Source of the DNA: Adiantum capillus-veneris
Lineage: Eukaryota; Streptophyta; Polypodiopsida; Polypodiales; Pteridaceae
Assembly: GCA_014529385.2 (NCBI GenBank)
Contig: CM043963.1
Span: forward strand, 101,673,912-101,737,911
DNA: 64,000 nt
Reading direction: 5' to 3'
A model generated the notes under the pieces. The model saw only the letters and a list, made by a program, of their open reading frames with translations, had not been told where the DNA came from and made no database searches. Both the position numbers and the translations under genes were made by a program. Positions within the stretch are counted from its first letter, which is position 1, and each line of letters opens with the position of its first letter. Shown here one piece after another: positions 35,254 through 46,500 of the stretch.

Positions 35254-35461
35254 CATTCTCTTTTGCGTTGTTTCTTTGTGTGTGTGAATGCAAGAGAGAA
35301 AGAGTGAGTCTTCTTTGATTGCACTTCTTTCCAAACCCTAGTCTTCATGGCATCTATGGTTTAACTCCTTCATATAGTTTTTTGTTGAGTTCTCTCACAA
35401 ACTCTCACAGCCATAAACCCGGTGCTTTCTTGGCAAGACCGCAAATTTCTCGACATATTTT

Positions 35462-35481
35462 TGGTGAACCCGACGTGAATC
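35462..35481 (+). other. Ty3 primer-binding site
   Basis: TGGTGAACCCGACGTGAATC starts six bases after the 5' LTR end. The TGG start pairs with the CCA end of a tRNA. I cannot identify the tRNA from sequence alone. Confidence 0.7.
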
Positions 35482-35496
35482 TGCTAGGGTGAGAGT

Positions 35497-37884
35497 TTGT
35501 GGGTAACCATGGGTGATCATGTTGAGCAACAGGATATGCATTTTTACCCAGCAACAATGCAAATGTTTCAAGAATTTGCAATGTTCATGCAACAACAACA
35601 TGCTACTGAAAGAAGGGAGATTTCAGCAACGAAGGCCATACAAGCGGTCGTCAACAGAATGGATCAGTTCAATGGCAAAGATGTAACCAAGTACTTACGC
35701 GAGTATGTGAAGGAGATGGAGCTGCATCGCATGTCAGAAGGTGAGATGATTCAAAGCTTTGGGCTAGTTGTTGCTCCAAAAATTAGGGAGCATGTTAGGG
35801 CAATTAAAGATGGGCATGGGAGAAATTGGGAAGAACTCAAAGTAGCTTTAAAGGAGGAATATTTCATGGAGGACTCTGAGAGAGTGACCAAAAGGACATT
35901 CTTAGAATGGGTAGTCAAGCCAAAGCAAGGACTATCAATAACAGAGCTACTTAGGGAATTTGAGCGGCGCTATGCACAACTCACTAGGACAGAAAGGGCC
36001 ACACTAGATACAGAGAAGACAGATCTTTTCTTACAAGCTGCAGGTAAAGAGTTTCAAGAAAATTTGGAGCTTCTTCTTGAAGATAAAGATGCTGAGCAAG
36101 GACTAAAGATCGACTGGAATGAGGTTGAAGGTGTTGTCTCACTGCTTGCCAAACGACAAAGAAGAAGGGACAAGATGGTAGTAAACACTACAAGTCCTTC
36201 CACCTCAACTTCTGACAAAATGATAAAGCCTACTTTTATCGCTCCTAAGTTTGATGAGTCCATGCTAGATGAGCTTGTGAAGGGAATGCGTGACTTGAAG
36301 GTGAAGTTTGCAAAGCTTGAAGAAAAAGGCCAACCATCAGGGCCACTTCCTAGGCAAAGACAACAGCCCAAAGAAGGGTTTGTTAATAGATGTATTTGGT
36401 GTGATAGTACAGACCATGTAAGAAAGGATTGTGATGATTTTAGTGATGCTTTGTCAAAAGATGTTGTTTTTTTTAAGGATGGTAAAATCCACTTAAGAGA
36501 GACAGGTCTACCCTTGAGAACTAACTTTGGGAAGGGGGGAATGCAAACCTTAGTTGAAGATATGGCAACCAAGCATGCCACCTCTTCAGTTGAGGCAGCT
36601 ACTTATGGAGTAAAAATTGAACATTTTTGTGATGAAGAGGTGAGTGACCATCATGGTCAAATTTGGCCAAATGTCATGCAATTACCTACAAAGGGAAAGC
36701 TTACAAAAGGGATTCTACATGAAGCAGGTGATTGCATACGTCTAGAAACAGGATGGAATGATCCAGTGGACTCATTGTCAGTGCATGCCTACATTACAAA
36801 ATGCCAACAAAATGAGGCAATTGTAGAAGAGAAGCGCAGACGTGAGAATGTTGATGAAGGACCATCAAAAAGAGCTTCTAGAAGTGGGGGAAGAAGCGAC
36901 TCAATGCCTTCTCAAACACCCTCAACACAAGGAGCATCTCCACCTGAAGTACTCATGGAGGAGTCTACAACAGGAAAGAAGAAAGAGCCAATGAAAGGTA
37001 AGACAAAAGGACCAACTTATAAACTACAATCTGATATTGAGGTTGCTACAGATTTAAAGAAAGTCTTGGAGGAAAGGATCTTGAATAGCAAGATTGAGTT
37101 TACTCTGGGAGAAGTTCTTGGCATTGCAAAGCGTGAATTCCATGAGGAGATCATTGACATCATCAAGAGAAAAAGGCAAACCCTTGCTGAAGTTTCTCGT
37201 CCACAGGTTGAAGGGGAAACCTCAAAGACACAAGGGATGCAACTGCAAAATAAGGAGAATGATGGAGATGTGGTAGGATGCTACCAATCTAGTGGGAGAG
37301 TGAAGCAAGTGCATTTCTCAAATGATGATGAAGAAGTAGAAGATATTCCTAGGAGTTACTATTCACGAAGTCATTGGGCAAGGGCTACTGCAGAAACTTT
37401 GGTCAAGGTAGGTGATCTTGAAGAGCCATTTGTTGCCTTGATTGACCATGGTTCAGAAATAAACATAATGTCAAAGAGTCTCTACAACAAGTGCAAATGG
37501 CCAATGGACACAGATCATGGTTGGGTGGTAAAAGTGGCAAACAATTCATCCGGTGAATTGTATGCATCATGTCCAGGTGTGAAGGTGACAATAGGTGATG
37601 TAAAGATTGACCAAAACTTCTTTGTACAGGATACATCTTCATATCATCTCATCCTTGGACAACCCTACATTGTGGGAGTTCGAATGGAAACAAAGGTTAT
37701 GGACGATGGTTCAGCATATGCTAGAATACGTAGCAAAGATGGTAAACGAGCTGTCCAATTTCTCACAGTCTGTGTAAACCATGAAAGAAATCGTGACAAC
37801 CTCAGAGAACATCCTCTACCAAAGGTAAGCAAAGAGTTTCATGATCATAGAGAAATGATGGGTTTTGGCCAAGTACCATTGTAA
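35497..37884 (+). CDS. Ty3 Gag-Pro (gag, zinc knuckle, aspartic protease)
   Basis: 795 codons from ATG 35497, the first after the primer-binding site. The capsid-like part (about residues 50-200) reads FNGKDVTKYLREYVKEMELH and WEELKVALKEEYFMEDSERV. A zinc knuckle CIWCDSTDHVRKDC (C-x2-C-x4-H-x4-C) lies at about 298-311. A DUF4100-like block (KLQSDIEVATDLKKVLEERI, LGIAKREFHEEIIDIIKRKR) spans about 505-561. A retropepsin (FVALIDHGSEINIMSKSLYN, active site DHG where DSG or DTG is usual; YHLILGQPYIVGVRMETKV) spans about 640-760. The frame is uninterrupted. It ends at TAA 37882, just inside a predicted frameshift-stimulating structure, so a fraction of ribosomes may pass into pol. Confidence 0.93.
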   Translation: MWVTMGDHVEQQDMHFYPATMQMFQEFAMFMQQQHATERREISATKAIQAVVNRMDQFNGKDVTKYLREYVKEMELHRMSEGEMIQSFGLVVAPKIREHVRAIKDGHGRNWEELKVALKEEYFMEDSERVTKRTFLEWVVKPKQGLSITELLREFERRYAQLTRTERATLDTEKTDLFLQAAGKEFQENLELLLEDKDAEQGLKIDWNEVEGVVSLLAKRQRRRDKMVVNTTSPSTSTSDKMIKPTFIAPKFDESMLDELVKGMRDLKVKFAKLEEKGQPSGPLPRQRQQPKEGFVNRCIWCDSTDHVRKDCDDFSDALSKDVVFFKDGKIHLRETGLPLRTNFGKGGMQTLVEDMATKHATSSVEAATYGVKIEHFCDEEVSDHHGQIWPNVMQLPTKGKLTKGILHEAGDCIRLETGWNDPVDSLSVHAYITKCQQNEAIVEEKRRRENVDEGPSKRASRSGGRSDSMPSQTPSTQGASPPEVLMEESTTGKKKEPMKGKTKGPTYKLQSDIEVATDLKKVLEERILNSKIEFTLGEVLGIAKREFHEEIIDIIKRKRQTLAEVSRPQVEGETSKTQGMQLQNKENDGDVVGCYQSSGRVKQVHFSNDDEEVEDIPRSYYSRSHWARATAETLVKVGDLEEPFVALIDHGSEINIMSKSLYNKCKWPMDTDHGWVVKVANNSSGELYASCPGVKVTIGDVKIDQNFFVQDTSSYHLILGQPYIVGVRMETKVMDDGSAYARIRSKDGKRAVQFLTVCVNHERNRDNLREHPLPKVSKEFHDHREMMGFGQVPL

Positions 37885-37923
37885 AGCGGGATTGCAATGG
37901 TACAGAAAGAAAAAGGGTCTCGC
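37860..37923 (+). promoter_or_regulatory. predicted -1 ribosomal frameshift signal (slippery site plus pseudoknot)
   Basis: The heptamer GGGTTTT (37860-37866) is in the exact X-XXY-YYZ phase of the gag-pro frame (ATG GGT TTT). After a 6-nt spacer comes a 9-bp perfect stem, GTACCATTG (37873-37881) with CAATGGTAC (37895-37903). The loop holds the gag stop TAA and GCGGGA (37886-37891), which can pair with TCTCGC (37918-37923, one G-U) to form an H-type pseudoknot. The last loop (37904-37917) is A-rich, as in known frameshifting pseudoknots. A -1 shift enters the pol frame, open without stops through 40583. Not experimentally shown. Confidence 0.7.
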
Positions 37924-37961
37924 CTGATCCAAAAATAGGTGAAACTTTCTCGATAAGATCC

Positions 37962-40900
37962 TTGGTAACAAGGAATGGATCAGTATGTTTTACAAAACTT
38001 GAAGATTTGAAGAGATATGAGAGGCAATATGTGCATAATGTACAAATAGGCATGAAAAAGAGTGGGTTGCTAAAGCCTACTGAAAATGTTTTGGGTTTGT
38101 GTGAACAAGTTTCTTTTGTAGATACTATGGGTGAGCTTGATGCTATAATGAGGTCTAGTGTGCATCTTGAAAATGAAGTTGTGGAAGTTTGCTCTATGGA
38201 AATGTATCAAGTAATAGAAGCCTTTAAAGAAAGCCAAACAGTTGGCCCAGAAGTCCATGTTGAAACTAAATACAAGAGTGTAGCAAAGAAGGTGAAACCA
38301 GTAGCTTCACCCTTACCACCCAACAACAGGGAAAAGATTGAACAGGCTTCTTTACAACCAAGTTTGCGGAATCCTAAAAAGATCGGGCATACCTTCACAA
38401 AGGAGTCTTTTCAAGAGTTGCAGATTGGTTGCAAGGAGTTTCTAACACAGGAGGAGACAAAGTGCTTCAAAGAAATTCTTTCAAAGCATGGTAAGGCTTT
38501 TGCATTTGAGCCACATGAGATAGGATGTGTTGATCCTTATATTGTAGCTCCTATGGTAATTTTCACAATACCTCATGTGCCTTGGAATCTGCGGCCTATT
38601 CCGGTTCCAAAGGCTCATTTGCCAAAGTTAGTAGAGCTACTAAATGAGAAAATCAAAATGGGAATCTTGGAGCCTTCTTGTGCTCCATACTCAAACAGGT
38701 GGTTCACAGTTCCAAAGAAGAATGGTTCTCTACGCTTCATCCAAGATATGCAACCAGTGAACAAGGTGACAATTAGAAATGTAGGAACAGGTCCAATTGT
38801 GGATGAATTTACAGAGGCGTTTTCAGGGAGGGCAATCTACTCAATGGGGGATCTCTACTCAGGGTATGATCAATTTCAGCTTGCAATCAAAAGCAGAGAC
38901 TTGACAACCATGAGGACACCTTTGGGTTTGGTAAGGATGTGTACCTTGCCACAGGGAGCAACCAACTCGGTTGCACATATGATGAATGGGATGAATAAGG
39001 TCTTACGTGACTTTATTCCTCAAATCACAATGCCTTTCATTGATGATTTGCCTATCAAAGGATGTGAAGAAAGTGACAAAGATGAAGCTTTGGATCTCAA
39101 GGGATGTCGCAGGTTTGTGGTAAATCACATAAATGATTGTGATAAAATTTTGTTTAGGTTGGAAGAAGTGAATCTTACATTGTCAGGGAAAAAGTCTATG
39201 TTTGGTGTCAAAGAAGTGCTCATTGTGGGGCACATGTGCGGGCCATATGGTAGGAAATCTTGTCCATCAAAGGTAGATGCCATCCAAAGAATGAAAGAAA
39301 CATGCACTAGCATCACTGAGGTTAGAAGGTTTCTGGGAGCATGTGTCTTCTATGTTATTTGGATTCCACATTATGCACATGTAGCTGATCCTCTTTATCA
39401 GCTGCTTAGAAAGAATCAAAAGTTTAAATGGACAGAAGCACATGTAAAATCCATGAAAAAGCTAAAGGAGTTACTCCAGTCAGCAACGACTTTGAGAAAG
39501 GTAGACTATGAGTGTCAAAGGCCAGTGATTGTGACAGTAGATACCAGTCCTACAGGGATTGGATGGGTAATAGGGCAAGATGACAAAGAAGGACATAGGT
39601 ATGTGGTAAGATTTGGAGCAAAGGTACTAAGTGCTCGCCAAAGAAACTATCCACAGATAAAGAGAGAGTTATGGGGTATGGTTACAGCCTTGAAAAGTGG
39701 AAAAGAGTACCTAATTGGTGCATGTGTGGTTGTAGAAACAGATTGTCTACCACTTCTTGGGATGATTACAAGCTGCTCAACACCAGACATTGCTATGTTG
39801 CGGTGGATTGCCTACATTAAGTCCTTAAATCCCGAGTTTAAGCACATTGCAGGTAAAGACAATACAGTGGCAGATATGCTATCAAGGGCAAGGTATGAAG
39901 ATGAGTCACAAATGATTGATGAGGGAGATGATGTAGGCACAAAATTCTATTCTATCTCTCATGTCAAAGGTAACAATGTCTGCATGACTAATTCACTTGA
40001 ATTGTTCTTGAAAGATCTTTATGAAGGTGATTGGCTTTCTATTGGAAGGTACTTGAGTACTCTAACAAAACAGGATGATTGGTCTGAACAAGAATTCAAG
40101 AGGATACACAGGAAAGCATATGGGTACTTTTTAAGGGATGGTTACTTGTGGAAGCATCCTAAGCAAAAGGGTGCTACACCACAACGGGTTATATGTAAAA
40201 AAGAGACTCAAGTAAAGCTCGTGCAAGAGTTTCATGAGAGTCTATGGGCTGGACACAGGGGTGTGTGGGCAACCTTCTCCAAGTTGAAAGAAAAATACTG
40301 GTGGAAGGGTATGTATAAAGATGTATCTCAGTTTGTAGAGTCATGTGTAACTTGTCAAATGTATTCAAATGTTCGACATCGTGATGGATTGCACCCTACA
40401 TATCCACTAGCCATGCACTATAAATGGGTTGTGGATCTAGTCACGATGCCTTTAAGACTCTGGCAGATGACGTACTTGGTTCTTGCACGAGAGGACCTAA
40501 CTAATCAGGTTGAAGGAAGAGCATTAAGAGCTAAAACCACAGAAGCTGTGTGCAAATTCCTTCTTGATGAGGTGATTTGCCGTTAGGGTTGTGTGGGAAA
40601 GATCACTGCAGACAGAGGTGAACTGGATGCCGAAGAAGCAAGGGAGTTCTTTTCTAGATTAGGAATCAAGCTTTCTCTTACTACAGCTTACAACCCTGAA
40701 GGCAATGGAAAGAGTGAAAGAGGGCATCCTCCTATCATCAAAGCTTTGGCCAAGGCTTGTGAAGGAAGAGTTGGTGAGTGGCCAAAACTGTTACCATACG
40801 CTTTATGGGCTGATCGTACAACACATAGCTCAGTAACTAGCTACATGCCTGCGGAGCTAATGCATGGTCAAAAGCCAGTGATGCCGATTGAGGATACAAT

Positions 40901-41411
40901 TCCCACATGGAATGTACTACCTTGGCAAGAGGGGCTTAGTAGGGAAGATCTCCTTGCATTGCGCATAAGGCAACTAAAGAGAAGACCTGGAGACATTGAG
41001 GCTGCAAAAGAACGACTCAAAAATGCAAGATTGAAAAACAAAGACTACTTTGATAATCGACATCGGCTCAGGAGCAAAGCAATTGACAAAGGTGACTGGG
41101 TTTTAGTGTATGATAGTAGCCTTGATAACCAACACACAGTCATGCGTAAGTTTTCAAAAAGATGGTTTGGACCATATGTTGTAAAACATGTGCATGAAAA
41201 TGCTACTTACATCTTGTCTGAACTAGATGGCACAGAAGTAAAGATTCCCATTGCAGGAAAAAGGATCAAAATGTTTAAGAGAAGAGGAGACAATGATCCA
41301 GAAAATGTTGATGAGGAAGAAGAGCAAAACACAGGTGAAGATCAAAGTGAAAATGAAGCTCTAGAATCATCCAGTGAAGATGAAAGCAAGGAAGATGTAC
41401 AAGAGGGCTGA
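37962..41411 (+). CDS. Ty3 Pol (reverse transcriptase, RNase H, integrase), one nonsense codon
   Basis: The pol frame is open upstream to the frameshift site, so synthesis probably occurs as a Gag-Pro-Pol fusion; the first in-frame TTG is 37962. Reverse transcriptase: HLPKLVELLNEKIKMGILEP, SRWFTVPKK-type NRWFTVPKKNGSLRFIQDMQ, IYSMGDLYSGYDQFQLAI, LPQGATNSV and catalytic FIDD near 39036. RNase H: VIVTVDTSPTGIGWVIGQ, NYPQIKRELWG, ETDCLPLLGM and DNTVADMLSRA. Integrase: H2C2 finger (HESLWAGHRGVW to SCVTCQ), then D in WVVDLVTM, D in ITADRGELD and E in NGKSERGH. A TAG at 40584-40586 (in CR-stop-GCVGK) breaks the integrase between the two Asp residues; the same frame then runs to TGA at 41409. Otherwise intact. 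Confidence 0.93.
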
Positions 41412-41469
41412 TCTTACAAAGAAATAATTTGGCACATACCGGAGGATGTGCAGGTTTAGAGGGGGTGGA
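41412..41469 (+). other. 3' untranslated spacer with polypurine tract
   Basis: The run AGAGGGGGTGGA (41458-41469) ends directly at the 3' LTR start. The duplicate is at 33429-33440. Confidence 0.85.
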
Positions 41470-42871
41470 TGTCGTGCTGTGACATGTACATAGTGGGAAC
41501 ACATGCTACAAGAGTTATCTTGTAACTTTTTAGATACATAATTATATTTCCTATAATGTACATATGCATATGTAAGTATAAAAATAAGCTTTCTATCTCA
41601 TCTTATTATTTATCTCAAGGGTAATGTATTCTTACTTTACCATCAAAAAAATACTATGGGAAAAGTGTCAATAGCTCCACCTCTTTAACTTGGGGCAAAA
41701 AGCATTGATTCTTTCTTTCTACCATCTCATTATTATCTCACATCCTATTTAGATCCTATATCTAGAGTAATTTCCAATCTATATATATTCTATGTATTTT
41801 TCATATTTTTCTTATATTTCTTTTTAAATAGCTACTAGGAGGGAATCAAATCCTAGTGGGACACTAGGTGGCATGATTTCAAAGATACACTTATTTTAAT
41901 GCATTATTGCGAGCATGATTACAAAACTTTGTCAAGGAGCAATGTCATGCTTTCATATGGCATGAGGTGTCCTTTGGAATCAAATGAAAGTCTAAGCTAA
42001 GGGGACCACATGAAGACTTTTGCTGCCAGAAATGGACCCTATTTTGATGAATTTTTTACACAAGGTTCCAATCCGAATTGGAAAATGATTTTAAAATAAA
42101 AATCGTAGCTAATGAGCTGAAGTTTCTGCCCATATTTTTACTTTTTTATTTGGAGCTACGTTTGAGGAGATATGATCAAAATACTGGACCCCAGTCTGCC
42201 CACATCATGCAGGGACAGCTCATTTCCAACTTTTCCAATTCCTGTTCACATTGGCTCCTCTCTTCTTGTGTAAACCCTTGTGGGTTCCCTTCAGCTATAA
42301 AAGGGGACCTCTTCTTCCTTGGAAGAAACTCAAGCATTCAAGCCATTGATGAGAGAAATTCTTGAGGGAGTGAGTAGTAATGCCTAATTGTACTTAGCCC
42401 CATTAACATAAGCCCAAGCCTACACTTTCTCATAGAGGAAAACTAGCCATTCTTGTATGCCATCCTTGGAGGATCAACTCTAATCAAAGAAGGTGTTGTA
42501 CTTGGCGTATCAATCAACGTTGAATTCTCCCCTCTTCTTCTCTCTCCCATCAATAATGGTGCCGAAGGGTTTCAAGTAAGATGTGTTCTACATTGATGTT
42601 TTCTTGATTTCTGGTTGTTTTCATTTTCATCTCTAATCCAACATATATATATGTATCTAATCTCATCTCTTTAACCAAATCTATCTCTTTCACTCTTAGT
42701 AATTCATCCTCTCTACAAATTTTAGGTTCTCCTTGCTACAGGTACATCTCTCCCCGCAGTATCCTTATTGCCTACGGGCAAGAATAGGGCTTGGGAGGGA
42801 AACTTCTCATCTCTTCACTTCTCTCATATCTACATTTTTCTCATATCTACATTTCTCACATACTATCCTAG

Positions 42872-43090
42872 ATGAATAACCCACATGATGATCATTTCTA
42901 TCGCTTTCACTCTGTACGATCTATTAGAATTAACGTATGGATTAGCCGAAAAATACACTTTCAACAACGTATAGTGTTTCTCTTTGGCCCAGAAAAGCTT
43001 AATGAAATACTTCTATCACCAGATCCCATCATACTACCTCTCATAGACTATAATTTTTCTTTTGATGTAAGCGTAGTTATCTTGCTATGA
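42872..43090 (+). CDS. LTR small ORF A, 3' LTR copy
   Basis: 72 codons, same as 34826-35044 except one Arg to Lys change and one silent change. The ATGA overlap with the next ORF is preserved. Its open state here only reflects the recent common origin of the two LTRs and is not independent evidence of selection. Confidence 0.58.
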   Translation: MNNPHDDHFYRFHSVRSIRINVWISRKIHFQQRIVFLFGPEKLNEILLSPDPIILPLIDYNFSFDVSVVILL

Positions 43091-43299
43091 ACCAAGAGGA
43101 TTTGTACACACAATTAATCCCAATCACTAGACAAAATATATATATTATGGTAAGCACAAAACTACAATTCCAAAGAACAATTCGTAGCCTATTTGGTCAG
43201 CCAAGATTGAATGCCATTAACTCATCCATTAACCCTTTCATATTACCCATGATACGATATGACCATAGCCTTGATGTTTTCATCTTCGTATTGTTTTGA
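43087..43299 (+). CDS. LTR small ORF B, 3' LTR copy
   Basis: 70 codons, one Ile to Val change relative to 35041-35253. It would be transcribed from the 3' LTR promoter into the downstream copia sequence if that promoter is active. Confidence 0.58.
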   Translation: MNQEDLYTQLIPITRQNIYIMVSTKLQFQRTIRSLFGQPRLNAINSSINPFILPMIRYDHSLDVFIFVLF

Positions 43300-43500
43300 C
43301 ATTCTCTTTTGCGTTCTTTCTTTGTGTGTGTGAATGCAAGAGAGAAAGAGTGAGTCTTCTTTGATTGCACTTCTTTCCAAACCCTAGTCTTCATGGCATC
43401 TATGGTTTAACTCCTTCATATAGTTTTTGTTGAGTTCTCTCACAAACTCTCATAGCCATAAACCCGGTGCTTTCCTGGCAAGACCGCAAATTTCTCGACA

Positions 43501-46500
43501 ACGTGTTGGTACAAAAGAAGCAGATAAAACCTATAAATCTCAAGGGGATAAAACCAGAAGATATGGACGATGATGAATGGAGCGAAATGGATGAATTGGC
43601 ACTTTCTACCATTATGCTGACTTTGGCAGAAAGCGTTTACTTCAATGTAGCAGACGAGATGTCGACTTATCAAGCATGGTTAAAGCTGAGTGATCTTTAT
43701 GAGAAGCAGAGTGCAGCTTCACAGGTATACTGGCTTAAGAAGCTTGTTGACTTGAAGATGAAAGAAGGGACACCTATGTCCAATCATCTGAATGAATTCA
43801 ACACAATCTATAGTCAGTTGTCAGCTCAAGGTGTCAAGTTTGATGAACCTGTTAGAGCTATGTTCTTGTTGATCACATTGCCGTAAAGTTGGGACACTTT
43901 TCGCACAGCTTTGAGTAATTCTGCACCTCCAGATGGTTTGAACATAGCAGGTGTAGAAGGAAGTCTGCTTACTGAAGAAACCAATAGAAAGACAATGGAC
44001 AAAGGCAAAGGAACAGCCTTAGTTGTCAGGGGAAGGACCAAAGAAAAGTACAAAGGTGGAAAGAGGAATCAGTCTCGTAGCAAGTCCCGCAGTGCTAAAG
44101 GCAAGAGTGACATAGAATGCTACCATTGTGGCAAGAAGGGTCACATGAAAAGAGACTGCAGAGAATGGAAAACAGAAAAAGGCAAAGAGAAAGCTGAAGA
44201 CCATAGTGAGAAGAACAAGTCCTCAGTGAAGATTCAAGAAATAAATGTGACAAACATTGTTGCAGAGGATGACAGTCTAGTGTCAGGAGACATCTACTTC
44301 TTGAAGAATACAATGGACTCAGCTCTTCTTATAGCATCTGATGGAAATGCACTGAGTGACTGGATTATAGACTCAGGGGCATCACTTCATGTGTCTCCAA
44401 ACAAGGAGTGGTTTACCTCTTATGTGACCACTAAAGATCATGTTCGGCTAGGCAATGGGCAGACATGTGAGATCTTAGGTGTTGGAGATGTTCAATTGAA
44501 GTTTCAGAATGGCTCTTCTTTCACGCTGAAGAATGTGAGACATGTTCCCGCAATTACAAAGAGCTTGATCGGCACAGGTTTACTTGATGCTGCTGGCTAC
44601 GTCACCACTTTTGGACAGAACATGTGGAAGATATTCAAGGGTTCTATGACAGTAGCACATGGAGTAAAGTCTGGAGGACTTTACATGATTTATGTATCAA
44701 ATGTCTCTAAAAATGTAATCAATGTAACCGAGCAGCCGAACGTTTCTTTGTGGCATAGCCGGTTAGGACATATGTCCAAGAAGGGAATGGAAATCTTGTC
44801 TCGTTCTGGTTATTTTCCTGGCTTTTCATTTAATGATTTTGAATTCTGTGAACATTGTTTATATGGTAAGCAAACACAGCAGCCACATAAGCATAGAAGC
44901 AGTAGAAGAGATACACAGTTGGCACTTGTTCATAGTGATTTGTGTGGACCTATGCCTAACCTATCTCTAGGGGGAGCTTCTTACTTTATGACATTTATAG
45001 ATGATTACTCGAGGAAAGTATGGGTTTACTTTCTCAAGCACAAGGATGAAGCGTTTAGTGTTTTCAAAAAGTTTGTGACACTTGTGGAGAATCAGAGTGG
45101 CAAGAAGCTTAAATGCTTACGCACTGACAATGGTGGAGAGTATGTTTCAAAGGCCTTTCAGGACTTTTGTGAGTCAAAAGGTATAAAACGTGAACTTATT
45201 GCTCCTTACAATCCTCCTCAAAATGGTGTTGCTGAGAGGATGAATAGGACCATACAAGAGAAGGTCAGAAGTATGTTGTCTAATGCACAACTGCCAAATG
45301 GGTTTTGGGCTGAAGGTGTATCAAGAGCTGTTCATCTTGTAAATAGATCTCCTAGCAAGGTTTCGCAGAAGGATTCAGTGCCAGAGATGGTATGGTCAGG
45401 CAAAATGCCCTCATACAAGCATCTCAGAGTCTTTGGCTGTGAGGCATATACTCACGTTCCGAAGGAATTTAGGAACAAACTTGAGCCAAAGAGTAGAAAG
45501 TGCATCTTTCTAGGCTATGGTAATTCTGGTGAGATGGGGTATAGACTTTGGGATCCCGAATCCAGAAAGGTTGTCTGCATCAATGATGTTCACTTTAATG
45601 AATCCAAATATCATTCTAAACCAGAGAGGGTTGAGGAGATTAGAAGAGTTGTCTTCCAAGAAGATGGACCTGCACGTGCAAGACAAAATGTCAGGGCTCA
45701 AGAGGAGCAAGGACAAGATAGAGTGGAACCACAGGTTGTGGCTCAGCCTAAGCCACCTATTGTGCGTAGATCTGGACGTGTCACGCGACCTCCTAATAGG
45801 TTTGTTCCATCTATGAATTATGTCATGTTGACTGATTGCAATGAGCCTTCATGTTACAAGGAAGCAGTGCAAATGAAGGACTCCGGGAATTGGCAATTGG
45901 CCATGCAGTTAGAGATGACAGCTCTGCATAAAAACTAGACATGGAAGTTAGTTAAATTACCACGGGGCAAAAAGGCTCTACCCTGTAGATGGGTTTACAG
46001 GTATAAGATCACCGCTCATGATAGTCAGCCAAAGTACAAAGCAAGGCTTGTTGCCAAGGGCTTTAAGCAAGAACAAGGCATTGACTTTGATGAAGTCTTC
46101 TCTCCGGTGGTCAAGATGACTACATTGAGATGCTTTCTTGCATTGGTTGCCATATTAGATTTGGTGTTGCACCAAATGGATGTCAAGACAGCGTTCTTGC
46201 ATGGTGATTTAGATGTGGAAATTTACATGCAGCAGCCATAAGGGTTTGTTGAGAAAGGCAAGGAAGATTGGGTATGCCAGTTGTTAAAGAGTCTTTATGG
46301 CTTAAAACAATCACCGAGGGCATGGTACCATAAATTCCACAAGTTTATGCTTTCTCAAGGCTACAAACGTAGTGAGTTCGATCACTGTCTATATACAAAG
46401 AAGGCTAAGGATGGCAGTTGGCTGATCCTTATTTTGTATGTGGATGACATATTGATTGCTGGCAAGCACTTGGAAGAAATTTCAGCTTTATAGTCAAAGA

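Larger units (their letters stand above)
33441..35455 (+). repeat. Ty3 5' LTR
   Basis: U3 runs to a TATA box (34250-34257), followed by R-U5 with a candidate intron (34530-34695) and two overlapping small ORFs (34826-35044, 35041-35253). The 3' LTR has the same layout. At 2 kb it is long for a Ty3 LTR. Confidence 0.95.
33441..43500 (+). mobile_element. nested Ty3 retrotransposon with 2-kb LTRs (DUF4100-type)
   Basis: LTRs at 33441-35455 (2015 bp) and 41470-43500 (2031 bp) begin TGTCGTGCTG and end CTCGACA. I counted about 14 substitutions, one 17-bp indel and one 1-bp indel between them. The internal region holds a primer-binding site, gag-pro, pol and a polypurine tract. The right flank is copia gag; the left flank is a partial tandem copy of the same element. 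Coding is nearly intact, with one nonsense codon in pol. Confidence 0.95.
41470..43500 (+). repeat. Ty3 3' LTR
   Basis: It matches 33441-35455 with about 14 substitutions. The 17-bp extra segment here (near 41839-41855) lies between two copies of a short CTAG(G/T)(A/T)GGGA-type repeat, so the 5' copy may have lost it by slippage. It carries the same TATA box (42296) and both small ORFs. It ends CTCGACA at 43500 and abuts copia gag sequence. Confidence 0.95.

Noticed and set aside
32856-43500. LTR starting at 32856 (2.6-kb repeat)
   Set aside because: The repeat contains integrase coding sequence and the polypurine tract. The TG...CA bounded LTR starts after the tract, at 33441 and 41470.
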